Positions 12,221 through 23,900 of a stretch of DNA of 64,000 nucleotides are shown here, piece after piece; position 1 is the stretch's first letter; each line of letters starts with the position of its first letter. The notes under the pieces were generated by a model. That model made no database searches. It had not been told where the DNA came from and saw nothing but the letters and a program-made list of their open reading frames with translations. Position numbers and translations under genes: made by a program. The stretch is taken from contig CM051460.1 in the NCBI GenBank assembly GCA_028095005.1, positions 155,243,461 through 155,307,460 on the forward strand. Reading direction: 5' to 3'. The DNA is from Rhynchospora pubera. Lineage: Eukaryota > Streptophyta > Magnoliopsida > Poales > Cyperaceae.

Positions 12221-12315
12221 GAAATTAAACTAATCTGTAACGGTTATTAGGTAATAACCGTTACAGATTAGCCTCTTCTGTAACGGTTATTAGCTAATAA
12301 CCGTTACAGAAGGTT
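11995..12315. repeat. CACTA palindromic repeat cluster A (internal)
   Basis: About seven copies of a roughly 30-bp palindrome, CTGTAACGGTTA-TTAGCTAATAACCGTTACAG with small variants, lie between the transposase end and the second gene. The same unit fills cluster B at the 3' terminus. In CACTA elements such subterminal motifs are usually transposase-binding sites. Finding one cluster this deep inside suggests it was once near an end, or that two elements were fused. Confidence 0.8.
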
Positions 12316-12425
12316 GAACCCTTTATTAATAACCAGCCTGGCTTGCGTCTCTTCGTCACTGCTTTCTAAACTCGATCGAGCACCTCTTTCTTAAGCCTCT
12401 CTCGAACGACAGACGAAGCAAAACC

Positions 12426-12850
12426 CTAACTCTCTCTCGTGACACTCGGCGGCTTCCCTCTCTCTCTCTCAAAGGTAAACCCCTCTCTGCCTCCTTCCTC
12501 CTTCCTCTCCTTCTCTGTCTCCTCTTCCTCTCTCTCTCTCACTGACTCCCTCTCACTCTTTGTCTTTCTCTCAACTCCGACAGCACCTCCGACAGCACCT
12601 CCGACAGCACCTACTCTCTCAACTCCGACAACACCTCCCCTCTCTCTCTCAGGTAAACTCTCTGTCTCCTCTTCCTCTCCCTCTGTCTCCTTTTCCTCTC
12701 TCTCTCTTTGTCTCCTCTTCCTCTCTCTCTCCCACTGACTCCATCTCACTCTTTGTCTCTCTCGATTACAGATCAACCTCCATCTCGCTCTCTCAACTCC
12801 GACAGCAACTCCTCTCTCTCTCTCATCTGGTTAGCCTCATCTCTCTCAAA
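12426..12850 (+). promoter_or_regulatory. CT-rich leader region of the second CACTA gene
   Basis: A TCTCTC-rich tract starts just after cluster A and contains tandem TCCGACAGCACC units near 12585-12620 and several CAGGTAAAC donor-like sites. It resembles the pyrimidine-rich 5' leader of a plant transcription unit. The Arg/Glu-rich and Ser/Leu-rich frames across it come from low complexity and are not genes. Confidence 0.4.
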
Positions 12851-12940
12851 TTTTAATTTAATAGGGACTGAAATGCAAATGCTAGGAATCGTGGTTTTTT
12901 GTGCTTGGGGCTGAAATGCAAATGCTAGGAATTGTGGTTG

Positions 12941-13146
12941 TTTGTGCTTTGATTTACTAAATGTTAGGAATTAATTGAACTGTTTGTGCTTTGATTAATG
13001 GAATTTGGGGCTGTTTTGAGGCTAATATGCACATGTCAATTTTTAGAACTGTTTGTGCTTTGATTTACTAAATGTTAGGAATTAATTGAACTGTTTGTGC
13101 TTTGATTAATGGAATTTGGGGCTGTTTTGGGGCTAATATGCACATG
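12941..13146 (+). repeat. Tandem duplication with 111-bp spacing
   Basis: TTTGTGCTTTGATTTACTAA starts at 12941 and again at 13052. The copies continue together through GGAATTTGGGGCTGTTTTG to GCTAATATGCACATG with one or two differences. It lies in the non-coding part of the second CACTA transcription unit, probably an intron. Confidence 0.75.
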
Positions 13147-13273
13147 CAAGGACCCGAACAACATTTGATTGGTACAAAATTCAGGTACGAGACTTAAAAA
13201 AATATATTAGCTACCTAGGGTTTCTGAAACTGTGCAAAATCTTAACTATCTTTCTTGTTGGATCTTTAATTAG

Positions 13274-13571
13274 TGTCCGATACAAAAGTGCTGCACAGAA
13301 TGTGGATATTTCACAATGCTCGCCATGAAAAACGTATTATCTTATTGGATAGCAATTCAGGAAATACCTCATGTAAGTAACTTATTCTTTTAACTAATAA
13401 CATTTGATCAAACAATTAGATTTTAGAATTTCATGATCTAACTAATAATATTTTTGACTTGTTTATCATAATATGCAGATGATCGACCCGGTTGGAGTAC
13501 CATACAACAAAGAAATGATTGATGGTGTCGTGACAGAAGTTACGGACTTCATGCAAGGGGTATTATTTTGA
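13274..13571 (+). pseudogene. Ulp1/SENP-like cysteine protease C-terminus carried by the CACTA element
   Basis: Two exons join across an intron. Exon 13274-13372 starts after an acceptor (TTAATTAG) and encodes CPIQKCCTECGYFTMLAMKN and SYWIAIQEIPH; its donor is GTAAGT. Exon 13479-13571 starts after ATATGCAG and encodes PYNKEMIDGVVTEVTDFMQG before TGA. The ECGYF-x-M-x-x-M-K pattern is the catalytic-cysteine block of the Ulp1 C48 proteases found in several plant CACTA lineages, and the second exon matches the tail that follows it. The His/Asp part of the catalytic core is not visible upstream, so this is a fragment. Phase and splice signals support the join. Confidence 0.6.
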
Positions 13572-13800
13572 TTAAAATGTGTTTGATGACTTGCCATGTT
13601 TGATTATACTTGTGATATATGTAAATACTTTGTTTATTGTTTGTGTGATATGCATGATTATATATGTTTGATATATGTGTGCTTTGTGATATATATATAT
13701 GCTGCATTTGTTAATGTAAATTGGGTACCAATTTGGTACCAATTCGGCTAGCAAATTGGGGCTAGCCAATCAAACAGGCAAAACTCAAAAAAAAAATTAA

Positions 13801-14282
13801 GACTTTTGTAACGGTTATTAGATAATAACCGTTACAGAATATTATAATTTAATTTTTTTTTAATTATAAATATTATCTGTAACGGTTATTAAACGGTTAT
13901 TAGATAATAACCGTTACAGAATCATGTCTTCTGTAACGGTTAGTACCTAATAACCGTTACAGAAGTTCTCCAAACACCACACCTGTTCCGTCCACAATAC
14001 CATAACGGTTATTAGATAATAACCGTTACAGAAGACTGGCTTCTGTAACGGTTATTATCTAATAACCGTTACACATGTTCTACAAAAAACTGTACCAGAT
14101 TTTTCTTGCATAATACCATAACGGTTATTAGATAATAACCGTTACAGAAGAGGGGGCTACTGTAACGGTTGTTGTCTAATAACCGTTATAGATCTGTAAC
14201 GGTTATTAGACATTCTGTAACAGGGGCTACAGTAACGTTTCGTGTACCGTTACAGAAGTCTTTTATTAACCGTTACAGAAAC
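13801..14282. repeat. CACTA palindromic repeat cluster B (3' subterminal)
   Basis: Many copies of TAACGGTTATTAGATAATAA followed by CCGTTACAG, on both strands, directly precede the terminal CCAAAATTTCGCGTAGTG. This is the normal place for CACTA subterminal repeats. The cores vary between AGCTAATA and AGATAATA in the two clusters. Confidence 0.85.
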
Positions 14283-14299
14283 CAAAATTTCGCGTAGTG

Positions 14300-16430
14300 G
14301 CTAGAACTCATCCATTTTTGGGGGAAAAAAAAAGGAAAAGCCTTTTAACTGAACTATCAAGTCGGAAGCTGCTTCTAAATTCCCTGATGACGCGCACAGC
14401 CTGATAAAGACAAGTGACCACAACACAGGAATATTCACGATAAATAAGCAAGCATCTTGAAAAGATGAGAATTGTTGTGAGTCTTGTGACCATATATGTA
14501 CCATACCAGTGAAAGATCAGAATTGTTGTGAATTGTGACCCAGTAGGTATTAGCACTTCTAAGTACCTCTATAAAAGTTCATTTTTATGAACCTTTTACG
14601 CACTTTAAGTACACATTTAATTATTATATAATACTAGCAAATGAACCCACCTGACTGTGTGAGAATAAGAAAAGAAATTTGAGGCGATTTTGGTATGATA
14701 GGAGATGTTTGATTTGTTTTTCTTTCCTTTACTGTGAGCACAAATTAAGAAAGAATAATAAAGGAAACAACCATCCAGGACCTTGACCCCTTTCTGTAAA
14801 GGGATCCTACTCTTTACCTGAAATATAGATCTAAACTGTACATCAGATCAAGTTGCACAGATCGACGGTCTATAATGATGTTAACAAATGTTTGAACTTT
14901 TTTTGTGAAATTATTATGACTCTGTTTTAGGTGCTTTATAAGTAGTACAGATATATACTTTTAAATTATTTCGATTGTTACAATATTATTTCGATTCAGT
15001 ATTTCAGTCTAAATACATTTTAACAGCTGATAACAAGTACCTTCAGTTATATTTACTTAGTTGTCAGACCCTTCTTTCCAAAATGTATAATTGGCTATTG
15101 AGAGAAATGTATACTATAAAGTAAATAAATAAGTATGCTCTTATATATTGCTAGTGGAATTTCGCGCATTGTGTGAATTATCTTTCTTATTTTTTTCCCC
15201 TAAAAACTTATGGCAACTATTTAAAAAAAATTAGACATATTATCAATACAAAAATACATACACAATACAATACAATGAAAACAGATAAATCTTACAACTC
15301 ACATGGTAGCTAAATTATAAACGGCATACGGGATAAAATCTGAACCATGTACTCCATACATAGACAAAAATAATCAGTTCAAAGATTAACAACAAAATTT
15401 TTGCCAAAGTCAAATGCAGAAACTCAGCAATGGCATCTTAGATAGTTTGAACACAAATTGAGATTCATTTTGTTAAATGACACAATGGATAAAATAAAAA
15501 ATCGGACATAAACTTTTGATAAAAAAAATAATCTAAGAAAGGCCCTTACAAATTACAAAGAAAAAATAAAACTGCTGTAATTTTTCTAAAAGTATTAAGA
15601 TCATATAAGATATTTTAAATGTCAAAAATCAGAATTATTTTAATAGTATTAATTTTTCTGTCATAATGCATACAAAATGCAATGGACAAATGAATTCAGG
15701 AAGACCTCAAGTAAAATATAATTTTTCTAAATTGTAGATTATAAAATACGTAAACTATTTTAAAATCAAAACGAAAAATTTGCCATCATTAGATCTGTTA
15801 AAGAGTGTTCGCATAAAATTTTCGTCTTGAGATCTCTCAACAGATTAATATATATTTTCCTAAATTTTCGTAATGGAGATGTGAATTTAACCAATACATT
15901 CATTGTTTCTAAATTCGGCATCACTAAAAAAAGCTGGCATCACGTCGAAAAACGCATTCAAAACAGTTTCCATATATAGAAACCGCGTGGAGCCCACCAT
16001 AGATTTAGGAATCCGATTATCTGTGACAATTATTTTTCAAACCTATTTGATTTTTTGCTGCAACCACCACAGAATATCCTGCAAATTTACACAAACCGTG
16101 TGGTCCACCCACATGGCCGATTTAAGATATCAGATCTTCTATGACAATTCTCATCAATCTGTACTTCAGATTTGTTACTCCTATCACAGAAAATCTTCGT
16201 CTCTGCACCCTCCTTCACTTAGGTATTAGCTGGCGAAAATGCTCCAATGGGCAGCGTACACGTGACAACAATAATATTAGAAATTCAAGTCTGCCAAGTA
16301 GGACCCACTTGTCAGTCACACTGTTCTTAAATAGTGCTAACTACAATAAGTTAGTGGAACGCCAATTAATATATTGTGTGTATGATTTTGAACTTTCAGA
16401 ATTATTGTAAATATCATCAATAATTTATAG
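14300..16430. other. Right part of unit 1, no gene seen
   Basis: This AT-rich sequence is shared with unit 2 at 48891-49520 and 54263-55730. The two copies differ by a few percent with small indels. Short frames here (for example 15903-16229) lack supporting motifs and their readings diverge in unit 2. Confidence 0.6.
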
Positions 16431-16677
16431 GGCAAATTGTTTTCATGCCACTTCAAAAGAAGGAAATTGTGAAAATGCCACTCAAAAATTAATTCTTCTA
16501 TAAATGCCACCATGACCATATAAAAGTACTACATGAACCCCAAGAATTGTCCGCAAGAAGAACCCGATGGTATAATCAAACCTGAAAGGCCGACCTAGAA
16601 TATTTTTGAAATAAAAGTCATTTAAGAATAAACCAGTAGAAATTCTAAAAATCCTTACAAAAAATTTAATTTTCTTT

Positions 16678-17085
16678 ATGAGTGACTGGCGCCTCAGTGC
16701 AAACAGTACAATTTACAAAGAAGCGCTTAAGGCAACAGAAACAATCCACCAACCGGCGGTCGATTTTGTCAAGCCACAAGACATCACCGGACGAGCAATA
16801 GACGTACAATTTAAGCAAAATAATACAATCATCCAATTGTTGCTTAAATTGACTGAAGAAGTTGAAGATCTGAAGGCAGCAGTTAAGAAAATAGAAGCTA
16901 CGAAAGGAAAGGAAGTCACTCAACCTGACGACCTGACTGACTCCCTAGATCAGATCCAGCAACAACTTCAGAAGCTGAGCTTAGGAGAGCCTAGTAAGCC
17001 GGCAGTACCGAAACCGAAAGGCAAACTTTTTGTGTTCAAAAATCCAAAAGAAATATTTGAAGCCGAGAAAAAGAAGGCAGCATGA
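16678..17085 (+). CDS. Badnavirus ORF2-like virion-associated protein, endogenous copy (135 aa)
   Basis: The frame has the layout of the small badnaviral P2 protein. The N-terminus has a YKEALKATE block and a VDFVKPQDITG stretch. A QFKQNNTIIQLLLKLTEEVE segment leads into a coiled coil (about residues 48-72). A basic, proline-rich C-terminus ends in a GKLFVFKNP box. Length is close to the family norm. P2 binds the virion and nucleic acid in known badnaviruses. The stop codon overlaps the next start (ATGA at 17082-17085), the classic badnaviral arrangement for leaky-scanning translation. The frame is intact, but the rest of the genome is missing. Confidence 0.75.
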   Translation: MSDWRLSANSTIYKEALKATETIHQPAVDFVKPQDITGRAIDVQFKQNNTIIQLLLKLTEEVEDLKAAVKKIEATKGKEVTQPDDLTDSLDQIQQQLQKLSLGEPSKPAVPKPKGKLFVFKNPKEIFEAEKKKAA

Positions 17086-17711
17086 GCAGAACACAAACAA
17101 CAACAGAGGCAGCAAGACCATCAGTGTCAGAAAAAGACACAAACCAAACCCCTACTGTTGAAGATCAGATCCGTGGCTATCGCCTTGGATCTAGACTTAG
17201 ATTTGAGGCTCAAAGAAGGCTCCCTGGTCAATCTCGACGGTACCAGCGAAGCCTTGAGTCACAAATGAATCCTGATGCTGAGCTCAACATCTCTCAATAC
17301 AGACGAGCACAACAAGTCCCAGCAGAAACTCTGTACCAAGCCGGATGGTCAGAAAGTAGACACCGGGTATACCAACATTACTCGGATGAAAGAACATTGG
17401 TCACAGATGACCAGCAAGTAGAGTTACCTTTCATTTCTGAAGAAAGCTTTAACAAGCTTTTACAAGAAGGGCTCCAACATTTGCATATCGGACTAATTAT
17501 GGTTCGGTTATACACGCTGCACAGGCGGAGTGCAGGTGTGAATGCACTAGTGTTAATCAGAGACACTAGATGGCGAGATGATAGAGCTGTTATTAGCTCT
17601 ATGGAAATGGATCTTACATCTGGAACGCAGTTGGCGTATACTGCTCCAGATATGACTCTAAGTATCCGTGACTTCAGAGATCACATTCAACTAGTGATTC
17701 AAACTTACTAA
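17082..17711 (+). CDS. Badnavirus ORF3-like polyprotein, N-terminal part with movement-protein region (209 aa)
   Basis: The start overlaps the upstream stop as in badnaviruses. The first 90 residues are polar and rich in Arg and Gln. From about residue 138 the LHIGLIMVRLYTLHRR, LVLIRDTRW and MEMDLTSGTQLAY blocks match the movement-protein domain that begins the badnaviral polyprotein. The frame then stops at 17711, so capsid, protease, reverse transcriptase and RNase H are absent. Whether the stop is a mutation or a deletion junction cannot be told without a full viral genome to compare. Confidence 0.72.
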   Translation: MSRTQTTTEAARPSVSEKDTNQTPTVEDQIRGYRLGSRLRFEAQRRLPGQSRRYQRSLESQMNPDAELNISQYRRAQQVPAETLYQAGWSESRHRVYQHYSDERTLVTDDQQVELPFISEESFNKLLQEGLQHLHIGLIMVRLYTLHRRSAGVNALVLIRDTRWRDDRAVISSMEMDLTSGTQLAYTAPDMTLSIRDFRDHIQLVIQTY

Positions 17712-17720
17712 TTGGTTTTA

Positions 17721-19404
17721 ACTTCAATCAAACCCTAATTTCCAGTTGACCTGGCTCCATGACATTTAAAAACAAGCAACTCATGGTGCGAACGAAACCA
17801 ATTAACTCACAATGTATTTTCATTATTAATTATTAAGAAAGTTCATCATCGATCCCTGACCCTAAGACTCAGTACTGCGCGTTGAATTGAAACATGCTGA
17901 CATCGACACGCCTCGACTGATGCCATGACATTTCCATGCCGACTGCTTATCCGATTAAAATTGGTGTTTTTTCATGCATCGTGCCACATATTACATTTTG
18001 TGTTACTAGCATACTAATACAAGTTGTGCCATTATATTTATTTGCATGATTGAAATATATGATGAGGAAAATTTATACGTGTCGTGATATGACATACCAT
18101 TTTTCTTTAATTAAAGAAGACATGCCAATTAAGTGTAATCACGATGTGACTCACCTTAATTAACATATATGACCATTATAATTTAGCATACTACCTGTAA
18201 TTGACAAATATTTCTCAATACTTTCCCATACTTTGCAAGTGGAAAAATAATATAAATGATTAATTTTTATTAGGGAAAAATAGCAATTCTGTAAAATATT
18301 AGGTAATAAAAATATATTGCTTAATTTACCATTGATACAAATAGGCATATTATTTAATTTGTTTCTTTATTAAACGAAAAATCAAAATATATTGTTATTT
18401 CGTCTGATGATTAATATCCGACCACTGATCAAATCGATCGAACGATAGAAACACATGTTTACATGCTAGATCTAGTGTGTAACACCTCTTCCATTTGTGC
18501 TTTTATAATAGTATAGATATAGATTAGTCGGAAATATTTACACTCAAGACTGAGGTAGTCAGGGTTTGTCAATGGATAGTACGGTAGATGATATTTTTAT
18601 ACCCTTATCGATTAAATATTTTTTTATCCATATCTAATCCGTACCTGTTAAGTATTAATGGTAAGGATAGGATAATGGTACATAATGGATAATATCAATA
18701 TTATTTATTTTATAAAAAATATATAATGTGCTAAATAAATAATATCAAATAAATATATGGATAAAATACAACATTTAGATAATACTTCAGATATAACAAA
18801 AATTATGAAATTTATTCTCGATTGACATTCAAAAAATGTATATAACTAATTATAAATTATGATATAATAGAGTGCAAATTAAGTTTTCATGAACATAAAC
18901 AAATTTGGATAAAACAAAAACTAATACCATATCTTATGTAATATGCTAATAATATGATTATATATGCTAATAATATGATTATATATACATATATGTTTAT
19001 AAAATTTTATTTACTAGATAATGAGTACGAAAGTTAGTGATAATTTTTCTTTATCCATATTCATACTTGTTATTCTAAGAAAATAAAACTTTACTTGTAT
19101 ATCTCTCATTGAATACAGTAAGAATAGGATAAAAACGGATAAATGAGTTTTATTGACACTCTCATTGAATACAGTAAGAATAGGATAAAAACGGATAAAT
19201 GAGTTTTGTTGACAACTTAGAAGTAGTGTTTATTTGTCTTTTTCGAAAAGACAAATTTCAAATTGAGCTATATGAAAGCTGGCAAGCTAAACCAAGGGTT
19301 TTTTGGAGAGGTCGATTTCTTTATTCATAAATCAAAATAAGTGTAGAGCCAAATCATGACATGGGGACTTGAGGTGCTTTTTGGACTTTGTGAAGAATTG
19401 TTTA
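17721..19404. other. AT-rich spacer with a degraded hAT-type MITE
   Basis: There is no gene. From about 18556 (AGGGTTTGTCAATGGATAG) to about 19220 (GTTTTGTTGACAACTTAG) the sequence resembles the 703-bp element at 32689-33391, with the same TATCC/GGATAA-rich interior and a degraded end pair. A 54-bp stretch (CTCATTGAATACAGTAAGAA onward) is duplicated in tandem at about 19108-19215. No clear 8-bp target duplication remains. Confidence 0.5.
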
Positions 19405-19409
19405 TTGAG

Positions 19410-19910
19410 TGTTGGAAAAAGTGTGTGGAGCCGTTCTCTGCGGGTAGCAGGTTGGGCCTGCGGGCCGCAGATACTGAACGACCCAGTGGGTCGCAGGCAA
19501 GGCCTGCGGGCCGCTGGTACTGGGATCTGAACAGACGTGATCTGTTCAGATCAACTCCTATATATACCCCTCTAAACAGAAACGTCTCTCTGGTTCTTGG
19601 AACTGTTGTTCTGCATATTCCACACAGAAAGAGAGGAGAGTTTCTGAGAGGGAGGAAGCCATCCAATTGCTTGGAGCAATTGGATCACACACACGAGTCG
19701 AGATCGGCAAGTGGAAGCGTGGAAGGTGACGCCAAACCCTAACGTGAGGTTGTGGTGTACCGGACGCATACGGAGAGAGACAAGGCTGCAGAACCGAACT
19801 CCGACAAGCGGGTCTAGGCGTTCGATCATTTCCGCTGCGGTATATCTAATTCTCTAAGTTAATCTTATAGGTTAGATATGCATATAGGTTTATACCTAGT
19901 TAAACCTTCA
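19410..19910 (+). repeat. 5' LTR of the copia element
   Basis: It begins TGTTGGAAAA and ends TTCA, with the CA terminus at 19910. It is 501 bp, equal to the 3' LTR, with differences seen at about five places. A TATATATA box at 19559-19566 probably starts the genomic RNA. Three copies of the GCGGGCCGC-type motif lie upstream of it. Confidence 0.95.
19559..19566 (+). promoter_or_regulatory. TATA box in the 5' LTR
   Basis: CCTATATATACCCC lies 150 bp into the LTR, downstream of the GC-rich motif copies. The same box is at 26617-26624 in the 3' LTR. It is the best candidate for the core promoter of the element. Confidence 0.6.
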
Positions 19911-19911
19911 T

Positions 19912-19924
19912 TGGTATCAGAGCC
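19912..19924 (+). other. Primer-binding site (Met-tRNA type)
   Basis: TGGTATCAGAGCC starts two bases after the 5' LTR. It complements the 3' end of plant initiator Met-tRNA, as in most copia elements. Confidence 0.92.
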
Positions 19925-20905
19925 ATAGGGCTTCTTGTTGAAGTTATGGATCTGTTTAAGCCTTAGCACACCATGGTTTTGGTAGAACGAGATTTGGTTG
20001 TGACGTTTTTACTCAAAACACACCCTAGATCCAAATTTTACGTGTTTTAACGCTAGATCTCAGTATGAGTTCGTAGCAAAACACTGTAAATGGTCTAACT
20101 AGGGTTGAGTAACAGTTCTGGTGCAAAGAAACCATCTGATGAGTCCCGGTTGCGGGAATACCAGATTTAGGGCTTCAGTCCGTCAGAATCAGCGGGCCGC
20201 AGGCTGGGCCAGCGAGGTCGCAGGATTCTGTTGTGAACACAGACAATGTAAGGTTGTTCTGTATAACTGTCAGACAGATCGCTTACTGGGTCTGCGGGTC
20301 GTCTGATCAGAAAAATTGTGACCAGTTAAATCTGTCATTTTCAGGTTGGCCGCTGGTATGATCAGCGGGCCGCTGTTCAGTTCAGCGGGCCGCCACACCT
20401 GAAACTGATAGTTGAAATATAGCAACCAGAATCTGTTTTGACCAAACTGAGACCTCCCTCTTTGTCCAACATGGTGTAAAAACTATCCTGAAGATAGTAA
20501 CATGGTTTAATACCTTTCTTTAGATGCATACTTGCATAGAGAGTGATGGTAGGTATTTATACCTCTCACAATTGTGGGCGTGTTTGAGTAATGATCCGGG
20601 GTCATTGACTCGCATGCTTAAGACAACACAGTAGGGTGACTTTGGACCTAAAAGAACTGGGTTTCTTGTCCAATGTCTGAACTTTACGCCAATCGAGTTG
20701 ATTGGGAGGGGATACTCTTAGTATATGAGACAGGATTGGTGGCCCTGGTTGTCATCTTTCGGTTATCATTGCTAAGATGTGTCATCTCTTGGATCGATTC
20801 AAGGATTGTGCGGTGAAGTGTAACAATATGTTATAACTCTCTAGTTATATCATAATTGATGATGCTAACATGCATACTTGTGCTTAGTCTCTATTTTGTA
20901 GAAAG
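19925..20905 (+). other. Leader between the primer-binding site and gag
   Basis: No open frame of note. It contains at least four copies of the GC-rich motif (about 20190-20223, 20291-20307 and 20344-20392). A long leader of this kind usually carries dimerisation and packaging signals, which I cannot assign here. Confidence 0.6.
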
Positions 20906-23900
20906 ATGTCGGCAAGTAAGAATATAATCGGTGATCTCAATGCTGGAGAGAAATTGACGAGTAACAATTACGATGTGTGGCATCGTAAAGCTCAATTTCT
21001 GCTTGAGATGCAGGATTTGTTGGAGCCATTGACAAGGGAACTCACGGAAGCCGAAAGGGCCAATCCAAATAGAAATCGAGCCATTGAAGAGTTCAAGAAA
21101 AAGGATCGTGCCGCTCGCATAACGTTGCTGAGTAGCATGTCCAATGATGTACTCTTAAGGTTCGAGAGGTATCGCACCACGAAAGAGTTGTGGGATGCGG
21201 TAAAGCTCCAGTATGGTGGTACTTCAACCACTAGGCTGCGCCAACTCACTCTTAGACTTGATGGGCTATAAGAAGCGTCCCGAGCATTCAATGCGGGAGC
21301 ATATCTTAGCCATGTCTAATATGATAAGTGAGCTGACTCAAGCGGGCCATGTCCTATCGGATGAGCAGCAAGTTCAGGCTGTGATCCGCTCTCTACCTCG
21401 CTCATGGGAGCATTTGAGAGTTAACCTCACTCACAATGACAACATACGCACTTTTGACCAAGTGGCGCGTCATGTGGAGTTGGAGGAGGACCGCTTATCG
21501 GCCGAGAAGGCTGAAAAGGCTGCTGGAGAGGCAATGATTGCCGCCTCAAAGAACTCGCATAGGAAACCGATGAAAAATTCCGGTTCCAAGAAAGGTGCGG
21601 GTGGCACTGGCGTGGCCAGTGCAAAGATTGACAAGAAGCGCAACAAAAAGCGCGGAAAGGGGAAGGAGAAGCCCAAGGGGGCTTGCTTCAACTGTGATCA
21701 GATTGGACATTTCGCTCGTGATTGCACGAAGCCGAAAAAGGTACTTTCTGGACTGAGCAGTGTTTCTGTCTCAGTATCAGCGGGCCGCTGGTATGATCAG
21801 CGGGCCGCTGGTCTCCCCTCTGCTTGTGATTCAGCTTTATATGTGTCCAGTTGCTTTATGCTTACTAATAACAATCCTGTTTGGACTGTTGATTCTGCAG
21901 CAACTGACCACATAGCTAGGGATCGAGCAGCATTTGTGGACTATCGTCGCATACCGGCAGGAAGCAAACGCATTTACATGGGAAATAATAGTAGTGTTCT
22001 CGTGCATGGCATTGGCACTTGTGAGCTAATGTTTCGCAATGGACATAAATTAGTTCTCCATGATGTGTTGTATGCGCCTGATGTGAGGCGAAGTCTTGTA
22101 TCTGTCTTAGTTCTTGTCAAAACTGGATTGCGTGTTGTTTTTCTTAATAATTGTGTTGAATTGTATAAGAATTCTGTTTTACTTGGAAATGGATTTCTTG
22201 AGAACAATTTCATGATATTAGACACAATTGATGGCTGTTCTTCTTTCTCTTATGATGTTTCTTCTTCTAATGTTAATTCTTATGTGAATGATAACATGTT
22301 TATTTGGCATGCTAGACTTTGCCATGTGGGGCAAGATAGGATGACTAGATTGGCTAAGGTTGGACTTTTGGGTCCCTTAACCAAGGTCTCCTTGCCTCGT
22401 TGTGAGGGTTGTCTAGCGGGTAAAGCTACCCGAAAGCCTTTTGGTAAGGCTGTTCGTGCCACAACTCCTTTGCAGTTGATACACTCGGACATTTGTGGTC
22501 CTTTGAGTGTTAGGGCTCGACATGGTGCCTATTATTTCATCACATTCATTGATGACTATACACGTTTTGGTCATGTCTATTTGATCTCCCACAAGTCGGA
22601 TGCACTGGGTTGCTTCCAAAAATACTTGGCGATGGTTGAGAATCAACAAAATGGACTTGTTAAAGCTCTTAGGACAGATCGAGGTCGAGAGTACCTCTCG
22701 GATCAATTCAAGAGCTTGTGTGATGAAAAGGGAATCGTTCATCAATTGACAACTCCCTACACGCCTCAACAAAATGGTGTTGCTGAAAGGCGTAATAGGA
22801 CATTGTTGGAGATGGTTAGATCTATGATGGCACAAGCAAGTCTACCAATTTCATATTGGGGAGATGCGCTGTTGACCGCCACATATGTTCTAAACCGAGT
22901 TCCCTCGAAGTCCGTGGCAGCCACCCCTTATGAGTTATGGACTGGACGAAAACCGAATTTGGGTAATCTCCATCCATGGGGTTGTTTGGCTTATGTCCAT
23001 GATCCGTCTCACAAACATGGGAAGCTTGGTCCAAGAGGAAGAAAGTGTATCTTCATTAGGTACTCTGACACTTCCAAGGGTCACGTGTTTGTTGGAGAGG
23101 ATCTAAGTGGGACAGTCACGGAAATCGAATCGAGGGATGCGACGTTCCTTGAAAGTGAATTTCCAAAGAGGAGCGAGGTTTCTCAAGAGGAATGGCTATA
23201 TGAGTCAATTCCTTCCGAAAATGATGGTACTGATCAGGATGTCGAGGCGAGAGGGGGGAATAAAAGTCCTCCTCAACCTCCTGAGGTCAGAACTATCGCG
23301 GAAGAGGTAGCTCAGCAGGTCAGAACCTCTCTGGTACCCAGTTTCAGCGGGCCGCAGGCTGGGCCAGCGGGTCGCCAAGACTGGCGAGACTTCCAGGACA
23401 GAGGTCCTGTCAATCTGCATCCAGATACAGCGGGTCGCTGGGATGACCAGCGGGCCGCTGAAACTGTGACTGATGTGCAGACTGAAGAAGTATTTGAACC
23501 TCGAAGGTCTGAACGTGAGAAAGTACCCCGCCGACGATTTGAGATCGAAGGGGGGGGAGTGTTCATGACTGCTCTTGATGGATTGGTCATGCCGAATGAG
23601 GATGATAAGCTCAAACGCAAGAAGGCGAACAAAGCTATCGATCCGGATGAACCAAAGAATGTGCGTGAGGCACTTTCTAGTTCTAAGTCTAAGGAATGGT
23701 TGCTGGCCATGCAAGAGGAGATTGATTCAATGGAGAAGAATCAGGTTTGGGACTTAGTTGACTTACCACGAGGTCGCAAGGCTGTTGGGAGCAAATGAGT
23801 TCTCAAAGCCAAGCGTAAAAGTGACGGGTCAATTGAGCGTTACAAAGCTCGCTTGGTTGCGAAAGGATTCACCCAAGTAGAGGGAGTGGACTATGAGGAA

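Larger units (their letters stand above)
9987..14299 (+). mobile_element. CACTA (En/Spm) transposon lacking its 5' end
   Basis: The right terminus reads CCAAAATTTCGCGTAGTG, which is the inverted form of a CACTA end (CACTACGCGAAATTTTGG). Dense palindromic subterminal repeats precede it. The interior has a TNP2-type transposase remnant and a Ulp1-like fragment. Unit 2 shows the empty site: TTTTCCAAGAAGGCTAGAAC is unbroken there at about 48885. On the left, host sequence ending CCAAG runs directly into the middle of the transposase reading frame. The 5' terminus, its subterminal repeats, the first part of the transposase and a few host bases (about AAGGCT) are therefore deleted. The element cannot move by itself. 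Confidence 0.9.
3378..16430. repeat. Segmental duplication, unit 1
   Basis: This stretch is repeated in direct orientation at about 42045-55730. The offset is about 38667 at the left edge, 39088 through 7.3-9.6 kb and about 39300 at the right edge; the steps come from indels and unit-specific insertions. Homology starts in a MITE-like sequence (GATAATTTTT-ACGGTTAGGATAAG) and ends at ATAATTTATA, after which unit 1 enters a virus-like fragment and unit 2 continues into unit 3. Unit 1 carries insertions at 5370-5590, 9798-9948 and 9987-14299 that unit 2 lacks. Confidence 0.9.
16431..17720 (+). mobile_element. Endogenous badnavirus-like (Caulimoviridae) fragment
   Basis: This unique block starts exactly where unit 1 ends. 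It contains two consecutive open frames in the order and spacing of badnavirus ORF2 and the start of ORF3, overlapping by ATGA. No ORF1, primer-binding site or reverse transcriptase is visible, so it is a short piece of a viral genome fixed in the plant chromosome. Its right limit is approximate; I only know that the frame stops at 17711. The boundaries show no obvious target duplication, as expected for illegitimate integration of pararetroviral DNA. Confidence 0.75.

Noticed and set aside
12426..12776. Arg/Glu-rich frame on the minus strand and Ser/Leu-rich frames on the plus strand
   Set aside because: They are readings of a CT-rich low-complexity leader, open only because the tract lacks stop codons.
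16141..16410. Short plus-strand frames near the right end of unit 1
   Set aside because: The unit 2 copy has indels that break these readings, and no motif is seen.
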